Below, piece by piece: positions 1 to 6,958 of a stretch of 18,486 nt of DNA. The stretch is from NCBI GenBank assembly GCA_964465665.1, contig CAYXKM010000124.1, positions 1 through 18,486 on the forward strand, given 5' to 3'. A program made the translations under genes and the position numbers. Below the pieces are notes generated by a model. That model was not told where the DNA came from and did no database searches. It saw only the letters and a list, made by a program, of their open reading frames with translations. This DNA comes from JAKEGN01 sp964465665 (GTDB lineage: Bacteria > Pseudomonadota > Gammaproteobacteria > Steroidobacterales > Woeseiaceae). Position 1 is the stretch's first letter; every line of letters begins with the position of its first letter.

Positions 1-1254
1 CTGCACGTACTTGCCGGGCGAACCGGTGAAGGTTTCGGCGACAAAAAATGGCTGTGACAGAAAACGCTGGATCTTGCGCGCGCGGGTGACCGTTTGCTTG
101 TCGTCTTCAGACAGCTCGTCCATGCCGAGAATCGCGATGATGTCCTGCAGTTCCTTGTAACGTTGCAGAACCGCCTGCACGCGACGTGCGCAGTCGTAGT
201 GCTCCTGGCCAATGACGTTCGGGTCGAGAATACGGCTGGTCGAGTCGAGCGGATCCACGGCCGGATAGATCCCAAGTTCGGCAATCTGCCGCGACAATAC
301 GAGTGTCGCGTCAAGATGCGCGAAGGTCGTTGCCGGTGACGGATCGGTCAGGTCGTCAGCCGGAACGTACACTGCCTGGAACGAGGTGATCGAACCGGTC
401 TTGGTCGACGTAATACGCTCCTGCAGCACGCCCATTTCCTCTGCCAGCGTCGGCTGGTAACCCACGGCAGATGGCATGCGGCCGAGCAGTGCCGATACTT
501 CCGTTCCAGCCAGCGTGTAACGGTAGATGTTGTCGATGAACATCAGCACGTCGCGTCCTTCGTCGCGGAAAGCTTCCGCCATGGTCAGGCCGGTAAGCGC
601 GACACGCAGGCGGTTGCCCGGTGGCTCGTTCATCTGACCGTACACCAGCGATACCTTGTCGATAACGCCGGACTCCGTCATCTCGTGGTAGAAGTCGTTG
701 CCTTCGCGGGTTCGCTCGCCGACACCGGCGAATACCGAGTAACCCGAATGCTCATGGGCAATGTTCCTGATGAGTTCCATGAGCGTCACGGTCTTGCCGA
801 CACCGGCGCCGCCAAAGAGTCCGACCTTGCCGCCCTTGACGATCGGCATGATCAGATCGATGACTTTGATACCCGTCTCGAGCAGCTCGGTGGTCGCTGC
901 CTGGTCCTCGTACGACGGTGCCGCTCGATGAATGGGCATCGTGGTCTCGGCACCGATCGGCCCTTTGTTGTCAATAGGCTTGCCGAGCACGTCCATTATG
1001 CGGCCGAGCGTTTTCGCACCGACGGGCACCGAAATGGCAGCGCCGGTGTTACTCACGGACATGCCGCGCTTCAGCCCTTCGCTGGAACCCATGGCAATCG
1101 TTCGGACAACGCCGTCCCCGAGCTGCTGCTGAACCTCGAGCGTGATATCCGCTTCGTCGATCAGCAACGCATCGTAAATCTTCGGAATCGCATTGCTTGG
1201 GAATTCGACGTCAACAACTGCGCCGATGATTTGCACGGTAGTTCCGGTGCTCAT
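1..1254 (-). CDS. atpD: F1Fo ATP synthase subunit beta (3'-truncated by window edge)
   Basis: Catalytic beta subunit of the F1 sector, which makes or hydrolyses ATP at the alpha/beta interface on the cytoplasmic side of the inner membrane. The frame runs from an ATG at 1254 to the window edge with no stop, giving 418 residues of an expected ~460, so about 45 C-terminal residues are missing. Visible motifs are the Walker A P-loop GGAGVGKT (about residues 148-155), GERTREGNDFY (about 179-189, with the catalytic Glu and neighbouring Arg) and the Walker B stretch DVLMFIDNIYR. It begins 13 nt after the atpG stop and is the last atp gene in view; atpC should follow to the left. Nothing in the visible part looks damaged. 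Identification is certain from family knowledge. Confidence 0.97.
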   Translation of the reverse strand, partial: MSTGTTVQIIGAVVDVEFPSNAIPKIYDALLIDEADITLEVQQQLGDGVVRTIAMGSSEGLKRGMSVSNTGAAISVPVGAKTLGRIMDVLGKPIDNKGPIGAETTMPIHRAAPSYEDQAATTELLETGIKVIDLIMPIVKGGKVGLFGGAGVGKTVTLMELIRNIAHEHSGYSVFAGVGERTREGNDFYHEMTESGVIDKVSLVYGQMNEPPGNRLRVALTGLTMAEAFRDEGRDVLMFIDNIYRYTLAGTEVSALLGRMPSAVGYQPTLAEEMGVLQERITSTKTGSITSFQAVYVPADDLTDPSPATTFAHLDATLVLSRQIAELGIYPAVDPLDSTSRILDPNVIGQEHYDCARRVQAVLQRYKELQDIIAILGMDELSEDDKQTVTRARKIQRFLSQPFFVAETFTGSPGKYVQ

Positions 1255-1267
1255 TCGATAATCCTCG

Positions 1268-2140
1268 TTAACCTGAAACGGCAGCTGCGCCGCCGACAAT
1301 TTCTGATATTTCCTGTGTGATCGCCGCCTGCCGCGCCTTGTTATAAGCAATCTGCAGCTTGTCGATAATCTCGCCGGCGTTGTCCGTCGCGGATTTCATC
1401 GCGACCATCTTGGCCGCCATTTCGCAGGCGAAATTCTCGACCGCACCGCGGTAGACCTGCGACTCGATGTATCGCATCAAGACATCGTCGAGCAGCTCGC
1501 CGGCATCCGGTTCGTAAATATAATCCCAGTGATCCTGTAGCGCTTCGTCTCCGAGCTCGATCGCGCTAACGGGCAGCAGCGTATGAACCTCGGGTTTCTG
1601 GCTCATCGTGCTGACGAAGTCGTTGTGCACCAGGTAGACGCGATCAATTCTTCCTTCGCTGTAGGAGTCGAGCATGATCTTGATCGAGCCGATCAGGTCG
1701 TTCACCTGCGGCCTGTCGCCGAGATGAGTTGCCGTTCCTATCACGTTGCCGCCGAGACGCCGGAAAAACTGCACTGCTTTGGCACCAACCAGCGCCAAGT
1801 CCACCTCCACCTTCTCCTGCTTCCACTTCATCAGTTCGCCGATGAGGCGCTTGAACATGTTGACGTTGAGTCCACCGCACAATCCCCTGTCGGTGGAAAT
1901 GACGATGTAGCCAACCCGGCGAACTTCCCGTTCGATCAGGAACGGGTGCTTGTAGTCCGGATTGGCGTGCGCCAGGTGGCCTACGACGCGGCGAATCCGC
2001 TCGGCATAGGGGCGCGATGCCTCCATCTGATCCTGTGCCTTGCGGATCTTGGATGCAGCGACCATTTCCATCGCACGGGTGATCTTCTGCATGTTTTTCA
2101 CGCTTCGGATCTTGGTGCGGATTTCTTTTTCGCCCGCCAA
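1268..2140 (-). CDS. atpG: F1Fo ATP synthase subunit gamma
   Basis: Central rotor shaft of F1, turning inside the alpha3beta3 hexamer and joining it to the c-ring. The protein is 290 aa, normal for the family, with the conserved N-terminus MAGEKEIRTKIRSVKNMQKI and the conserved C-terminal helix AYNKARQAAITQEISEIVGG. The start codon is TTG: 2138-2140 reads CAA on the plus strand, and no ATG or GTG fits the conserved N-terminus. An AGGAAG ribosome binding site sits about 6 nt upstream, so the start is well supported. It lies between atpA and atpD. The upstream gap to atpA is unusually long (212 nt) and is filled by REP-like palindromes, while the downstream gap to atpD is only 13 nt. Confidence 0.97.
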   Translation of the reverse strand: MAGEKEIRTKIRSVKNMQKITRAMEMVAASKIRKAQDQMEASRPYAERIRRVVGHLAHANPDYKHPFLIEREVRRVGYIVISTDRGLCGGLNVNMFKRLIGELMKWKQEKVEVDLALVGAKAVQFFRRLGGNVIGTATHLGDRPQVNDLIGSIKIMLDSYSEGRIDRVYLVHNDFVSTMSQKPEVHTLLPVSAIELGDEALQDHWDYIYEPDAGELLDDVLMRYIESQVYRGAVENFACEMAAKMVAMKSATDNAGEIIDKLQIAYNKARQAAITQEISEIVGGAAAVSG

Positions 2141-2164
2141 TTTGTTCTTCCTGTCTCTGCTGTC

Positions 2165-2235
2165 GCCCGCTCGCCGAAAACTGCTCCTGCGTTTTCGGCA
2201 CTTCCGCCGTCCATGGCGGTCGTGCGGGCTCCTAC
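2165..2235 (-). repeat. REP-family multi-hairpin element in the atpA-atpG gap
   Basis: On the minus strand this element begins with the tag GTAGGAGCC (2235-2227), the same head as the two shorter palindromes next to it. An outer 6-bp pairing, GCCCGC (2165-2170) with GCGGGC (2224-2229), encloses two inner hairpins. The first is GCCGAAAAC (2173-2181) with GTTTTCGGC (2191-2199), a 9-bp stem with a 9-nt loop. The second is CCGCC (2204-2208) with GGCGG (2215-2219). Together they can fold into a cloverleaf-like three-way junction. There is no T-run, so it is not a classical terminator. It may protect or attenuate the mRNA between atpA and atpG, or simply be a mobilised REP. Confidence 0.6.
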
Positions 2236-2264
2236 AATAGCCTCTCGTTCTTACCGGCCCTTCT

Positions 2265-2288
2265 GTCGCCTGCGATGCAGGATCCTAC
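2265..2288 (-). repeat. GTAG-type REP element, copy 1 (inverted partner)
   Basis: A 24-nt palindromic element in minus orientation: head GTAGGATCC, core CCTGCATCGCAGG, tail CGAC. It differs at two positions from the copies at 2317-2340 and 4969-4992. It faces the 2317-2340 copy head to head across 28 nt, so the pair can form a ~24-bp imperfect hairpin in atp mRNA. The GTAG head followed by a small palindrome is the hallmark of REP sequences mobilised by RAYT (REP-associated tyrosine transposases); no RAYT gene is in this window. Confidence 0.75.
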
Positions 2289-2316
2289 AAGAGTACTGCG
2301 ATATTGTTCGTGCGCT

Positions 2317-2340
2317 GTAGGAGCCTGCATTGCAGGCGAC
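2317..2340 (+). repeat. GTAG-type REP element, copy 2
   Basis: A 24-nt element with head GTAGGAGC, core CCTGCATTGCAGG and tail CGAC. It is identical over its full length to the reverse complement of 4969-4992, 2.6 kb away. It lies 12 nt past the atpA stop and is the plus-oriented half of an inverted pair with 2265-2288. Confidence 0.8.
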
Positions 2341-2352
2341 CCACCATTGATC

Positions 2353-3894
2353 TCAATAAGCACCCTTGGTCGCGAACGCCTCACAAATCTTCTTGAGGCC
2401 CGCCTGGGTTTCCTCGTCGTAGGCGCCGGTCTTGTTGATCTTCTCCAGCAGTTCGCCGAAGTTCGCACGCGCAAAATCGTGCAGCGCTGTTTCGTATGCG
2501 GTCACTTTGGAAACGTCAACCTTGTCGATGAAACCTTCGTTGACCGCATACAGCGACAAGCCCATCTCCGCAACCGACAGCGGCGAATACTGCTTTTGCT
2601 TCATCAGTTCCGTTACGCGCTGACCGCGAGCAAGCTGTTTTCGGGTCTGTTCGTCGAGGTCGGAGGCAAACTGCGCGAAGGCAGCCAGCTCGCGATACTG
2701 CGCGAGCGCAAGTCGTACACCGCCACCGAGTTTTTTGATGATTTTGGTCTGTGCTGCTCCGCCCACGCGGGATACCGAGAGACCGGCATTGATGGCCGGC
2801 CGGATGCCGGCGTTGAACAGGTCGGTTTCAAGGAAGATCTGGCCGTCGGTGATCGAGATCACGTTGGTCGGCACGAATGCTGATACGTCTCCGGCCTGCG
2901 TTTCGATGATAGGCAGTGCGGTCAGAGAACCGGTCCTGCCCTTGATCTTGCCACCGGAAACTTCCTCCACGTGGGCAGCGCTGACGCGAGCCGCCCGTTC
3001 CAAAAGACGCGAATGCAAATAGAAAACGTCGCCAGGATACGCTTCGCGGCCGGGCGGACGGCGTAGCAACAGTGACATCTGGCGGTAGGCCCAGGCCTGT
3101 TTGGTCAGGTCGTCGAATATGATCAGTGCGTCCTGGCCATTGTCCAGGAAGTACTCGCCCATCGTGGTGCCGGAGTACGGTGCGATGTATTGCATCGCCG
3201 GCGAATTGGCTGCTGTGGCCGCCACGACGATGGTGTGCGCCATCGCTCCCTCTTCCTCGAGCTTGCGCACGACGTTGGCAACGGAAGACGCCTTTTGGCC
3301 AATGGCGACGTAAATGCATTTGATGCCGGTCCCAACCTGGTTGATGATCGCGTCGACCGCAACTGCAGTTTTGCCGGTCTGGCGGTCGCCGATGATCAGT
3401 TCGCGCTGGCCACGACCGATCGGCACCATGGCGTCGATGGCTTTCAGCCCGGTCTGAACCGGCTGATCGACGGACTTTCGCGAGATGACGCCCGGTGCGA
3501 CCTTCTCGATCGGCGCCGTCTGGCTGGAATTGATCGGGCCCTTGCCGTCTATCGGATTGCCAAGTGCATCGACAACGCGGCCGAGCAGCGCCTCGCCTAT
3601 CGGTACCTCCAGAATTCTTCCGGTGGTCTTGACCGTATCGCCCTCAGAGATGTGCTTGTAATCGCCAAGCACGACGGCACCGACCGAATCCTGCTCCAGG
3701 TTCAGCGCCAAGCCGAAAGTGTTCTGCGGGAACTCGAGCATTTCGCCGTAACGCGCATCGGCCAGCCCGTGAATTCGAACGATGCCGTCGGTAACGCCGA
3801 TTACAGTTCCGACATCCCGCGCTTCCGCAGTCGCCTCGAACTTTTCGATTCGCTCTTTGATCAGCTGACTGATTTCAGAAGCCTTGAGTGCCAT
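2353..3894 (-). CDS. atpA: F1Fo ATP synthase subunit alpha
   Basis: Non-catalytic nucleotide-binding subunit of F1. The length of 513 aa matches the E. coli protein. The Walker A motif GDRQTGKT falls at residues 169-176, the same numbering as in E. coli, and the arginine-finger segment SVSRVGGAAQTK is intact. The N-terminus MALKASEISQLIKERIEKF is the delta- and b-binding region and fixes the ATG start at 3894. The gene follows atpH by 13 nt. Its stop is followed almost at once by the REP cluster, so the distal part of the operon (atpG, atpD) is separated from it by structured RNA. Confidence 0.98.
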   Translation of the reverse strand: MALKASEISQLIKERIEKFEATAEARDVGTVIGVTDGIVRIHGLADARYGEMLEFPQNTFGLALNLEQDSVGAVVLGDYKHISEGDTVKTTGRILEVPIGEALLGRVVDALGNPIDGKGPINSSQTAPIEKVAPGVISRKSVDQPVQTGLKAIDAMVPIGRGQRELIIGDRQTGKTAVAVDAIINQVGTGIKCIYVAIGQKASSVANVVRKLEEEGAMAHTIVVAATAANSPAMQYIAPYSGTTMGEYFLDNGQDALIIFDDLTKQAWAYRQMSLLLRRPPGREAYPGDVFYLHSRLLERAARVSAAHVEEVSGGKIKGRTGSLTALPIIETQAGDVSAFVPTNVISITDGQIFLETDLFNAGIRPAINAGLSVSRVGGAAQTKIIKKLGGGVRLALAQYRELAAFAQFASDLDEQTRKQLARGQRVTELMKQKQYSPLSVAEMGLSLYAVNEGFIDKVDVSKVTAYETALHDFARANFGELLEKINKTGAYDEETQAGLKKICEAFATKGAY

Positions 3895-3907
3895 TGCTTT
3901 TTCCTTG

Positions 3908-4471
3908 TTAAGCGATCAATGCGTTCGACAGCTTGTCCAGCCTCGCACGCAGCGAACCATCAATTACGACATCGCCGGCGCGGATAACCGCACCGCCGAT
4001 GAGCTTTTCATTTACTTCGGTTGAAAGTTTCACGTTACTGCCAAGGCGCTCCCGAAGCGCATTCACGATTGCCTGCTGTTGTGCGCCTCTCAATGGCGCC
4101 GCCGAAGTGACGGTGACATCAACCGTGTTCTCGATTTCCGCTTTCAGCGCCGCAAAATGCATAGCAATTTCCGGCAGCACGGCGATGCGCCCGTATTCCA
4201 GCAGCAGCTTGAGGAAATTCGTGCCCTTCTTGTCTCCACCGCCGAGTACCGAGGTCTTATCGCCGGCCGATGCAATCAGGCCGGCCAGAAAATCCAACCT
4301 CTTCGCATCGGACATCTTCGGTGCCGACAGAAACTTCGCAACCGACCCGTCTGCGAGCAGCGACCTGGCAACTTCCAGCGCGTTCGCCCATTTGTCCAGC
4401 GCATCGGCGTCTTTCGCCAGATCGAAGACTGCCTGTGCGTAGGGTCGCGCGATTGTGTTCTTGTCTGCCAT
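3908..4471 (-). CDS. atpH: F1Fo ATP synthase subunit delta
   Basis: Peripheral-stalk (OSCP-like) subunit linking the b dimer to the top of F1. It is 187 aa, about 10 longer than the usual ~177. The extra length appears to be a Gly/Lys-rich segment around residues 69-83 (GDKTSVLGGGDKKGT), between the N-terminal helical bundle and the conserved NFLKLLLEYGRIAVLPEI. The C-terminal domain keeps the pattern VNEKLIGGAVIRAGDVVIDGS. The start is the ATG at 4471, 7 nt after the atpF stop. Confidence 0.96.
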   Translation of the reverse strand: MADKNTIARPYAQAVFDLAKDADALDKWANALEVARSLLADGSVAKFLSAPKMSDAKRLDFLAGLIASAGDKTSVLGGGDKKGTNFLKLLLEYGRIAVLPEIAMHFAALKAEIENTVDVTVTSAAPLRGAQQQAIVNALRERLGSNVKLSTEVNEKLIGGAVIRAGDVVIDGSLRARLDKLSNALIA

Positions 4472-4478
4472 GACGGTC

Positions 4479-4949
4479 CTAGAGCTGTGCCGCGAGCTTG
4501 CTCAAAATATCTTCGTGAGCCTTGGCGTCGATCTCGCGCATCAGGATCTTCTCCGCACTTGCCACTGCGATGGCGGAAACCTGGCCGCGCAGTTCGTCAC
4601 GCACGCGATTGGCTTCCTGCTCGATCTCGGCTGTCGCGGCAAGGAGCTGGCGCTCGCGTTCCTTTGCACCAGCTTTCTTGCCCTCGGCGATAATCTCGTT
4701 GGCGCGCGCATGGGCCTGGTCGAGGATGCTGGTCGCTTGTTTCCGTGCGTCTTCGACAATCTGCCCGGACTCGGCTCTCGCCCTGTCCAGGCTCTGTTGC
4801 CCGCGCTCTGCCGCTGCCAAACCGTCGGCAATCTGTGTCTGCCGCTCTTCGATCGCCTTCATGACCGGTGGCCAGATGAACTTCATGCAGAACCAGACGA
4901 ACACGATCATCGCGATCGACTGGCCGATCAAAGTCAAATTAATATCCAC
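4479..4949 (-). CDS. atpF: F1Fo ATP synthase subunit b
   Basis: Membrane-anchored peripheral-stalk subunit, 156 aa with the start used here, which is the family's usual length. The conserved N-terminus reads MDINLTLIGQSIAMIVFVWF, starting at a GTG (4949-4947). An AGGAG ribosome binding site (4960-4956) lies 6 nt upstream. A longer frame opens at a TTG at 4979, but those ten extra residues are encoded partly by the REP element 4969-4992 and have no family counterpart. One transmembrane helix is followed by a long charged coiled coil (MKAIEERQTQIADGLAAAER onward). The atpE-atpF gap is 73 nt. Confidence 0.96.
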   Translation of the reverse strand: MDINLTLIGQSIAMIVFVWFCMKFIWPPVMKAIEERQTQIADGLAAAERGQQSLDRARAESGQIVEDARKQATSILDQAHARANEIIAEGKKAGAKERERQLLAATAEIEQEANRVRDELRGQVSAIAVASAEKILMREIDAKAHEDILSKLAAQL

Positions 4950-4955
4950 TTCGTG

Positions 4956-4960
4956 CTCCT
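4956..4960 (-). promoter_or_regulatory. Ribosome binding site fixing the GTG start of atpF
   Basis: AGGAG on the minus strand, 6 nt before GTG 4949. It places translation start downstream of the REP element and rules out the longer TTG-initiated reading at 4979. Confidence 0.8.
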
Positions 4961-4968
4961 GACATCGC

Positions 4969-4992
4969 GTCGCCTGCAATGCAGGCTCCTAC
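4969..4992 (-). repeat. GTAG-type REP element, copy 3 (atpE-atpF gap)
   Basis: A 24-nt palindromic element in minus orientation, identical to the copy at 2317-2340: head GTAGGAGC, core CCTGCATTGCAGG, tail CGAC. It sits singly between the atpE stop (5023) and the atpF ribosome binding site. In mRNA it forms a short hairpin just after atpE, the subunit needed in the highest copy number. REP hairpins at such places are known in other bacteria to stabilise upstream mRNA; that role here is inference. Confidence 0.8.
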
Positions 4993-5022
4993 AACGCCTC
5001 TCTTTACCTTCTCAGTTCGCCG

Positions 5023-5292
5023 TCAGCCGCCGGTTGCGTTCTGCAGCTGTGCAATGAACGGGTTGGCGAAAGCGAAGTACAGCGCGATGCCCACACCGAT
5101 CATGGCGACTGCGTCGAGCAACGCGACCACCAGGAACATTTTGGTCTGCAGCATCGGCGCCAGTTCCGGCTGCCGTGCAGCTCCTTCGAGGAAGCGGCCA
5201 CCGAGCAGGCCCATGCCGATACCGACGCCGAGTGCGCCGAGACCGATGAGCAGCGCGACAGCGATCGCGGTGAGTCCAATTACAGTTTCCAT
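5023..5292 (-). CDS. atpE: F1Fo ATP synthase subunit c
   Basis: Proteolipid of the rotating c-ring. It has 89 aa in two transmembrane hairpin helices. The first carries the glycine-rich GLGALGVGIGMG, and the polar loop is RQPE (about residues 40-43). The second carries the ion-binding carboxylate Asp60 in LLDAVAMIGVG. An Asp in LLDA, without the Gln/Glu Na+ signature, points to a proton-driven enzyme. The ATG start has GGAG 6 nt upstream. The gap after atpB is 32 nt. Confidence 0.97.
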   Translation of the reverse strand: METVIGLTAIAVALLIGLGALGVGIGMGLLGGRFLEGAARQPELAPMLQTKMFLVVALLDAVAMIGVGIALYFAFANPFIAQLQNATGG

Positions 5293-5324
5293 CTGAGTCT
5301 CCAGTTAAAAACCAAGTCAATAAA

Positions 5325-6173
5325 TCAATGTTCTTCCGATGCCAGCGTCAGGTACACGACCGTCAGCATCATGAAAATAAAGGCTTGCAAGGTCACGATC
5401 AGTACGTGAAACACCGCCCAGCCGAAATGCAGGGGCAGTTGCCACAAGCCCAGTAGTGCAATGAGGATGAAGATCAACTCGCCGGCAAACATATTGCCGA
5501 ACAGTCGCAATGACAGCGACAACGGTTTCGCCAGCAACGCTACCGATTCGAGTATGAAGTTGAACGCGATAATGAACGGCGCTGCTATCAAACCGGCACC
5601 TTTCAGTGGCGGCGCAATCGGGTGCAGCGTGAGCTCGCCAATGAAACCGCCTATGCCCTTGCTTCTGATCGAATAGAAAAGTATCAGGAAAAAAACCGCG
5701 ATCGACATCCCGAACGTTATGTTGACGTCGGTTGTCGGAACGACCTTGAGATAAGGAATGCCGACTGCCTGTCCTGCCAACGGCAGCCAGTCGACCGGGA
5801 TGAGGTCCATGAGGTTCATGAGAAAAACCCACATGAATACGGTCAGTGCCAGCGGCGCAATCAACCGGCTCTTGCCGTGAAACGTGTCCTTGACGCTCGA
5901 ATCAATGAAATCGACCACGATCTCAACGAAGGCCTGGAATTTCCCCGGCTTGCCCGATGAGGATTTCTTCGCCGCCCTGCTGAAAAGCCAGATGAATACG
6001 ATCCCGAGGATCACGGAAATCGCCATCGAGTCGACATTGATAGCGATGGGGTTTCCAGCGCAGTGATTCCAGACCCACTCGCCGGTGTCGGACTTGCATA
6101 CCTGCAGGTTCTGCAGATGATGCTGGATATACTCTCCGGAGGTCTGAGGACCGTGTCCGCCTTCACTCGCCAT
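5325..6173 (-). CDS. atpB: F1Fo ATP synthase subunit a
   Basis: Stator subunit forming the two proton half-channels against the c-ring. It is 282 aa and strongly hydrophobic. The essential Arg is R223 in SLSLRLFGNMFAGEL (E. coli R210), and the C-terminal helix contains LQAFIFMMLTVVYLTLA. The N-terminus GEYIQHHLQNLQV is typical. The first exported loop contains two cysteines (C26, C38), absent from the E. coli protein, which could form a disulfide. The ATG start overlaps the end of atpI by 11 nt, suggesting translational coupling. Confidence 0.97.
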   Translation of the reverse strand: MASEGGHGPQTSGEYIQHHLQNLQVCKSDTGEWVWNHCAGNPIAINVDSMAISVILGIVFIWLFSRAAKKSSSGKPGKFQAFVEIVVDFIDSSVKDTFHGKSRLIAPLALTVFMWVFLMNLMDLIPVDWLPLAGQAVGIPYLKVVPTTDVNITFGMSIAVFFLILFYSIRSKGIGGFIGELTLHPIAPPLKGAGLIAAPFIIAFNFILESVALLAKPLSLSLRLFGNMFAGELIFILIALLGLWQLPLHFGWAVFHVLIVTLQAFIFMMLTVVYLTLASEEH

Positions 6174-6594
6174 TCTTGTGTCTCTGTTGCGAATCCCGAT
6201 CGCTATCGCGCATCAGGAAACCTGAAAAAATCACCAGCTGTCCGGCGATAAAGCCGGTAAACAATGCGCCCGCCGCAAGCGGCCGCACCAGCGTAAAGAC
6301 GGTGCCGAACATCAGCACGGTCAGCGCCAGCTTTCCCAGTTCACCGATATAAGCTGCACGAACCAAGGCACCGGCCCCCGGGTCGCGCCGCGGCACCACG
6401 AGTCGCAGTGCCAGAAAGGCATTCGGAATTACGCAGGTCAGGCCACCGAGCAATGCCGAGTAACCTGCGACGCTCCCGCTCATACCCCAAAATATCGCGG
6501 CAATCGCCACGCTCAGGACCAGTTGAGCCAGAAGGATCACGATCAGCGGATTCACGGCCGAGGCACTGGGTCGCTCCCCTGCCTTGCCATCCAT
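6163..6594 (-). CDS. atpI: ATP synthase accessory protein I
   Basis: Small four-helix membrane protein encoded first in many atp operons. It assists c-ring or complex assembly and has been linked to Mg2+ handling. With the start at ATG 6594 it is 143 aa, close to the usual ~130. The sequence begins MDGKAGERPSAS and continues with hydrophobic helices such as NPLIVILLAQLVLSVAIAA and GYSALLGGLTCVIPNAFLA, which match the AtpI family pattern. GGAGG lies 10 nt upstream. An in-frame ATG at 6744 would add 50 residues, but the promoter -10 box lies at 6698-6703, so that ATG is upstream of the predicted transcript start. It overlaps atpB by 11 nt. Confidence 0.88.
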   Translation of the reverse strand: MDGKAGERPSASAVNPLIVILLAQLVLSVAIAAIFWGMSGSVAGYSALLGGLTCVIPNAFLALRLVVPRRDPGAGALVRAAYIGELGKLALTVLMFGTVFTLVRPLAAGALFTGFIAGQLVIFSGFLMRDSDRDSQQRHKNGE

Positions 6595-6697
6595 TCCGCG
6601 CTTGCCTCCGGCATTAAAAACGCCACTTCCATCGGCGAGCCGGCGGTGCGTGGCGTCATGTTCAATAAGTCCTGACGGGTCTGTATTTAGCCCGCGC

Positions 6698-6726
6698 ATT
6701 ATAGTGACCGCGATGGTGCAAGGCAA
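6698..6726 (-). promoter_or_regulatory. sigma70-type promoter of the atp operon
   Basis: On the minus strand a -35 box TTGCCT (6726-6721) and a perfect -10 box TATAAT (6703-6698) are separated by exactly 17 nt. The predicted transcript start is near 6690, giving a leader of about 95 nt before the atpI ATG at 6594. It is the only strong promoter-like signal seen upstream of atpI. Confidence 0.75.
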
Positions 6727-6958
6727 CACAACCAACCCCCTCATATATGGGGTTTTTCCAATGAATTTGTGGGGTCAAAAGGCGCTTTTGCAACAACTTG
6801 CGGGCTGGAAACCACCTATATTTTCTGCATTGCGACGCAACGCACACCATCGCAACTTCGCGGCCTTTATAAAAGGAAAGTGAGGCAGCAGCCGGCGATC
6901 GTTATTCGTCCCCGGCTGCAAATATCGGCCTTCGTGGCAGCCAACTTTCGGAGTCGGA
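6727..6958. other. Divergent intergenic region between atpI and the EAL gene
   Basis: About 230 nt between the atp promoter and the EAL start. Just upstream of the atp -35 box is an inverted repeat, AACCCC (6734-6739) with GGGGTT (6749-6754), around an A/T-rich loop containing ATATAT. It could be an operator or a chance hairpin. I could not settle on a promoter for the EAL gene: weak -10-like stretches occur near 6822 (TATATT) and 6866 (TTATAA) without good -35 partners. Confidence 0.4.

Noticed and set aside
685..1320. Plus-strand open frame opposite atpD
   Set aside because: It lies wholly across the conserved atpD 5' half and atpD/atpG junction, with no ribosome binding site or recognisable domain.
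2173..2199. 9-bp stem-loop as an intrinsic terminator inside the atp operon
   Set aside because: No U-run follows on the minus strand, and atpG and atpD must be transcribed through it; it fits better as part of the REP-type element.
4950..4979. Ten-residue N-terminal extension of atpF from a TTG at 4979
   Set aside because: It is encoded partly by the REP element, has no family counterpart, and a good AGGAG plus GTG start gives the canonical length.
6595..6744. Fifty-residue N-terminal extension of atpI from an ATG at 6744
   Set aside because: The predicted promoter -10 box (6698-6703) places the transcript start near 6690, downstream of that ATG, and the shorter protein fits the family.
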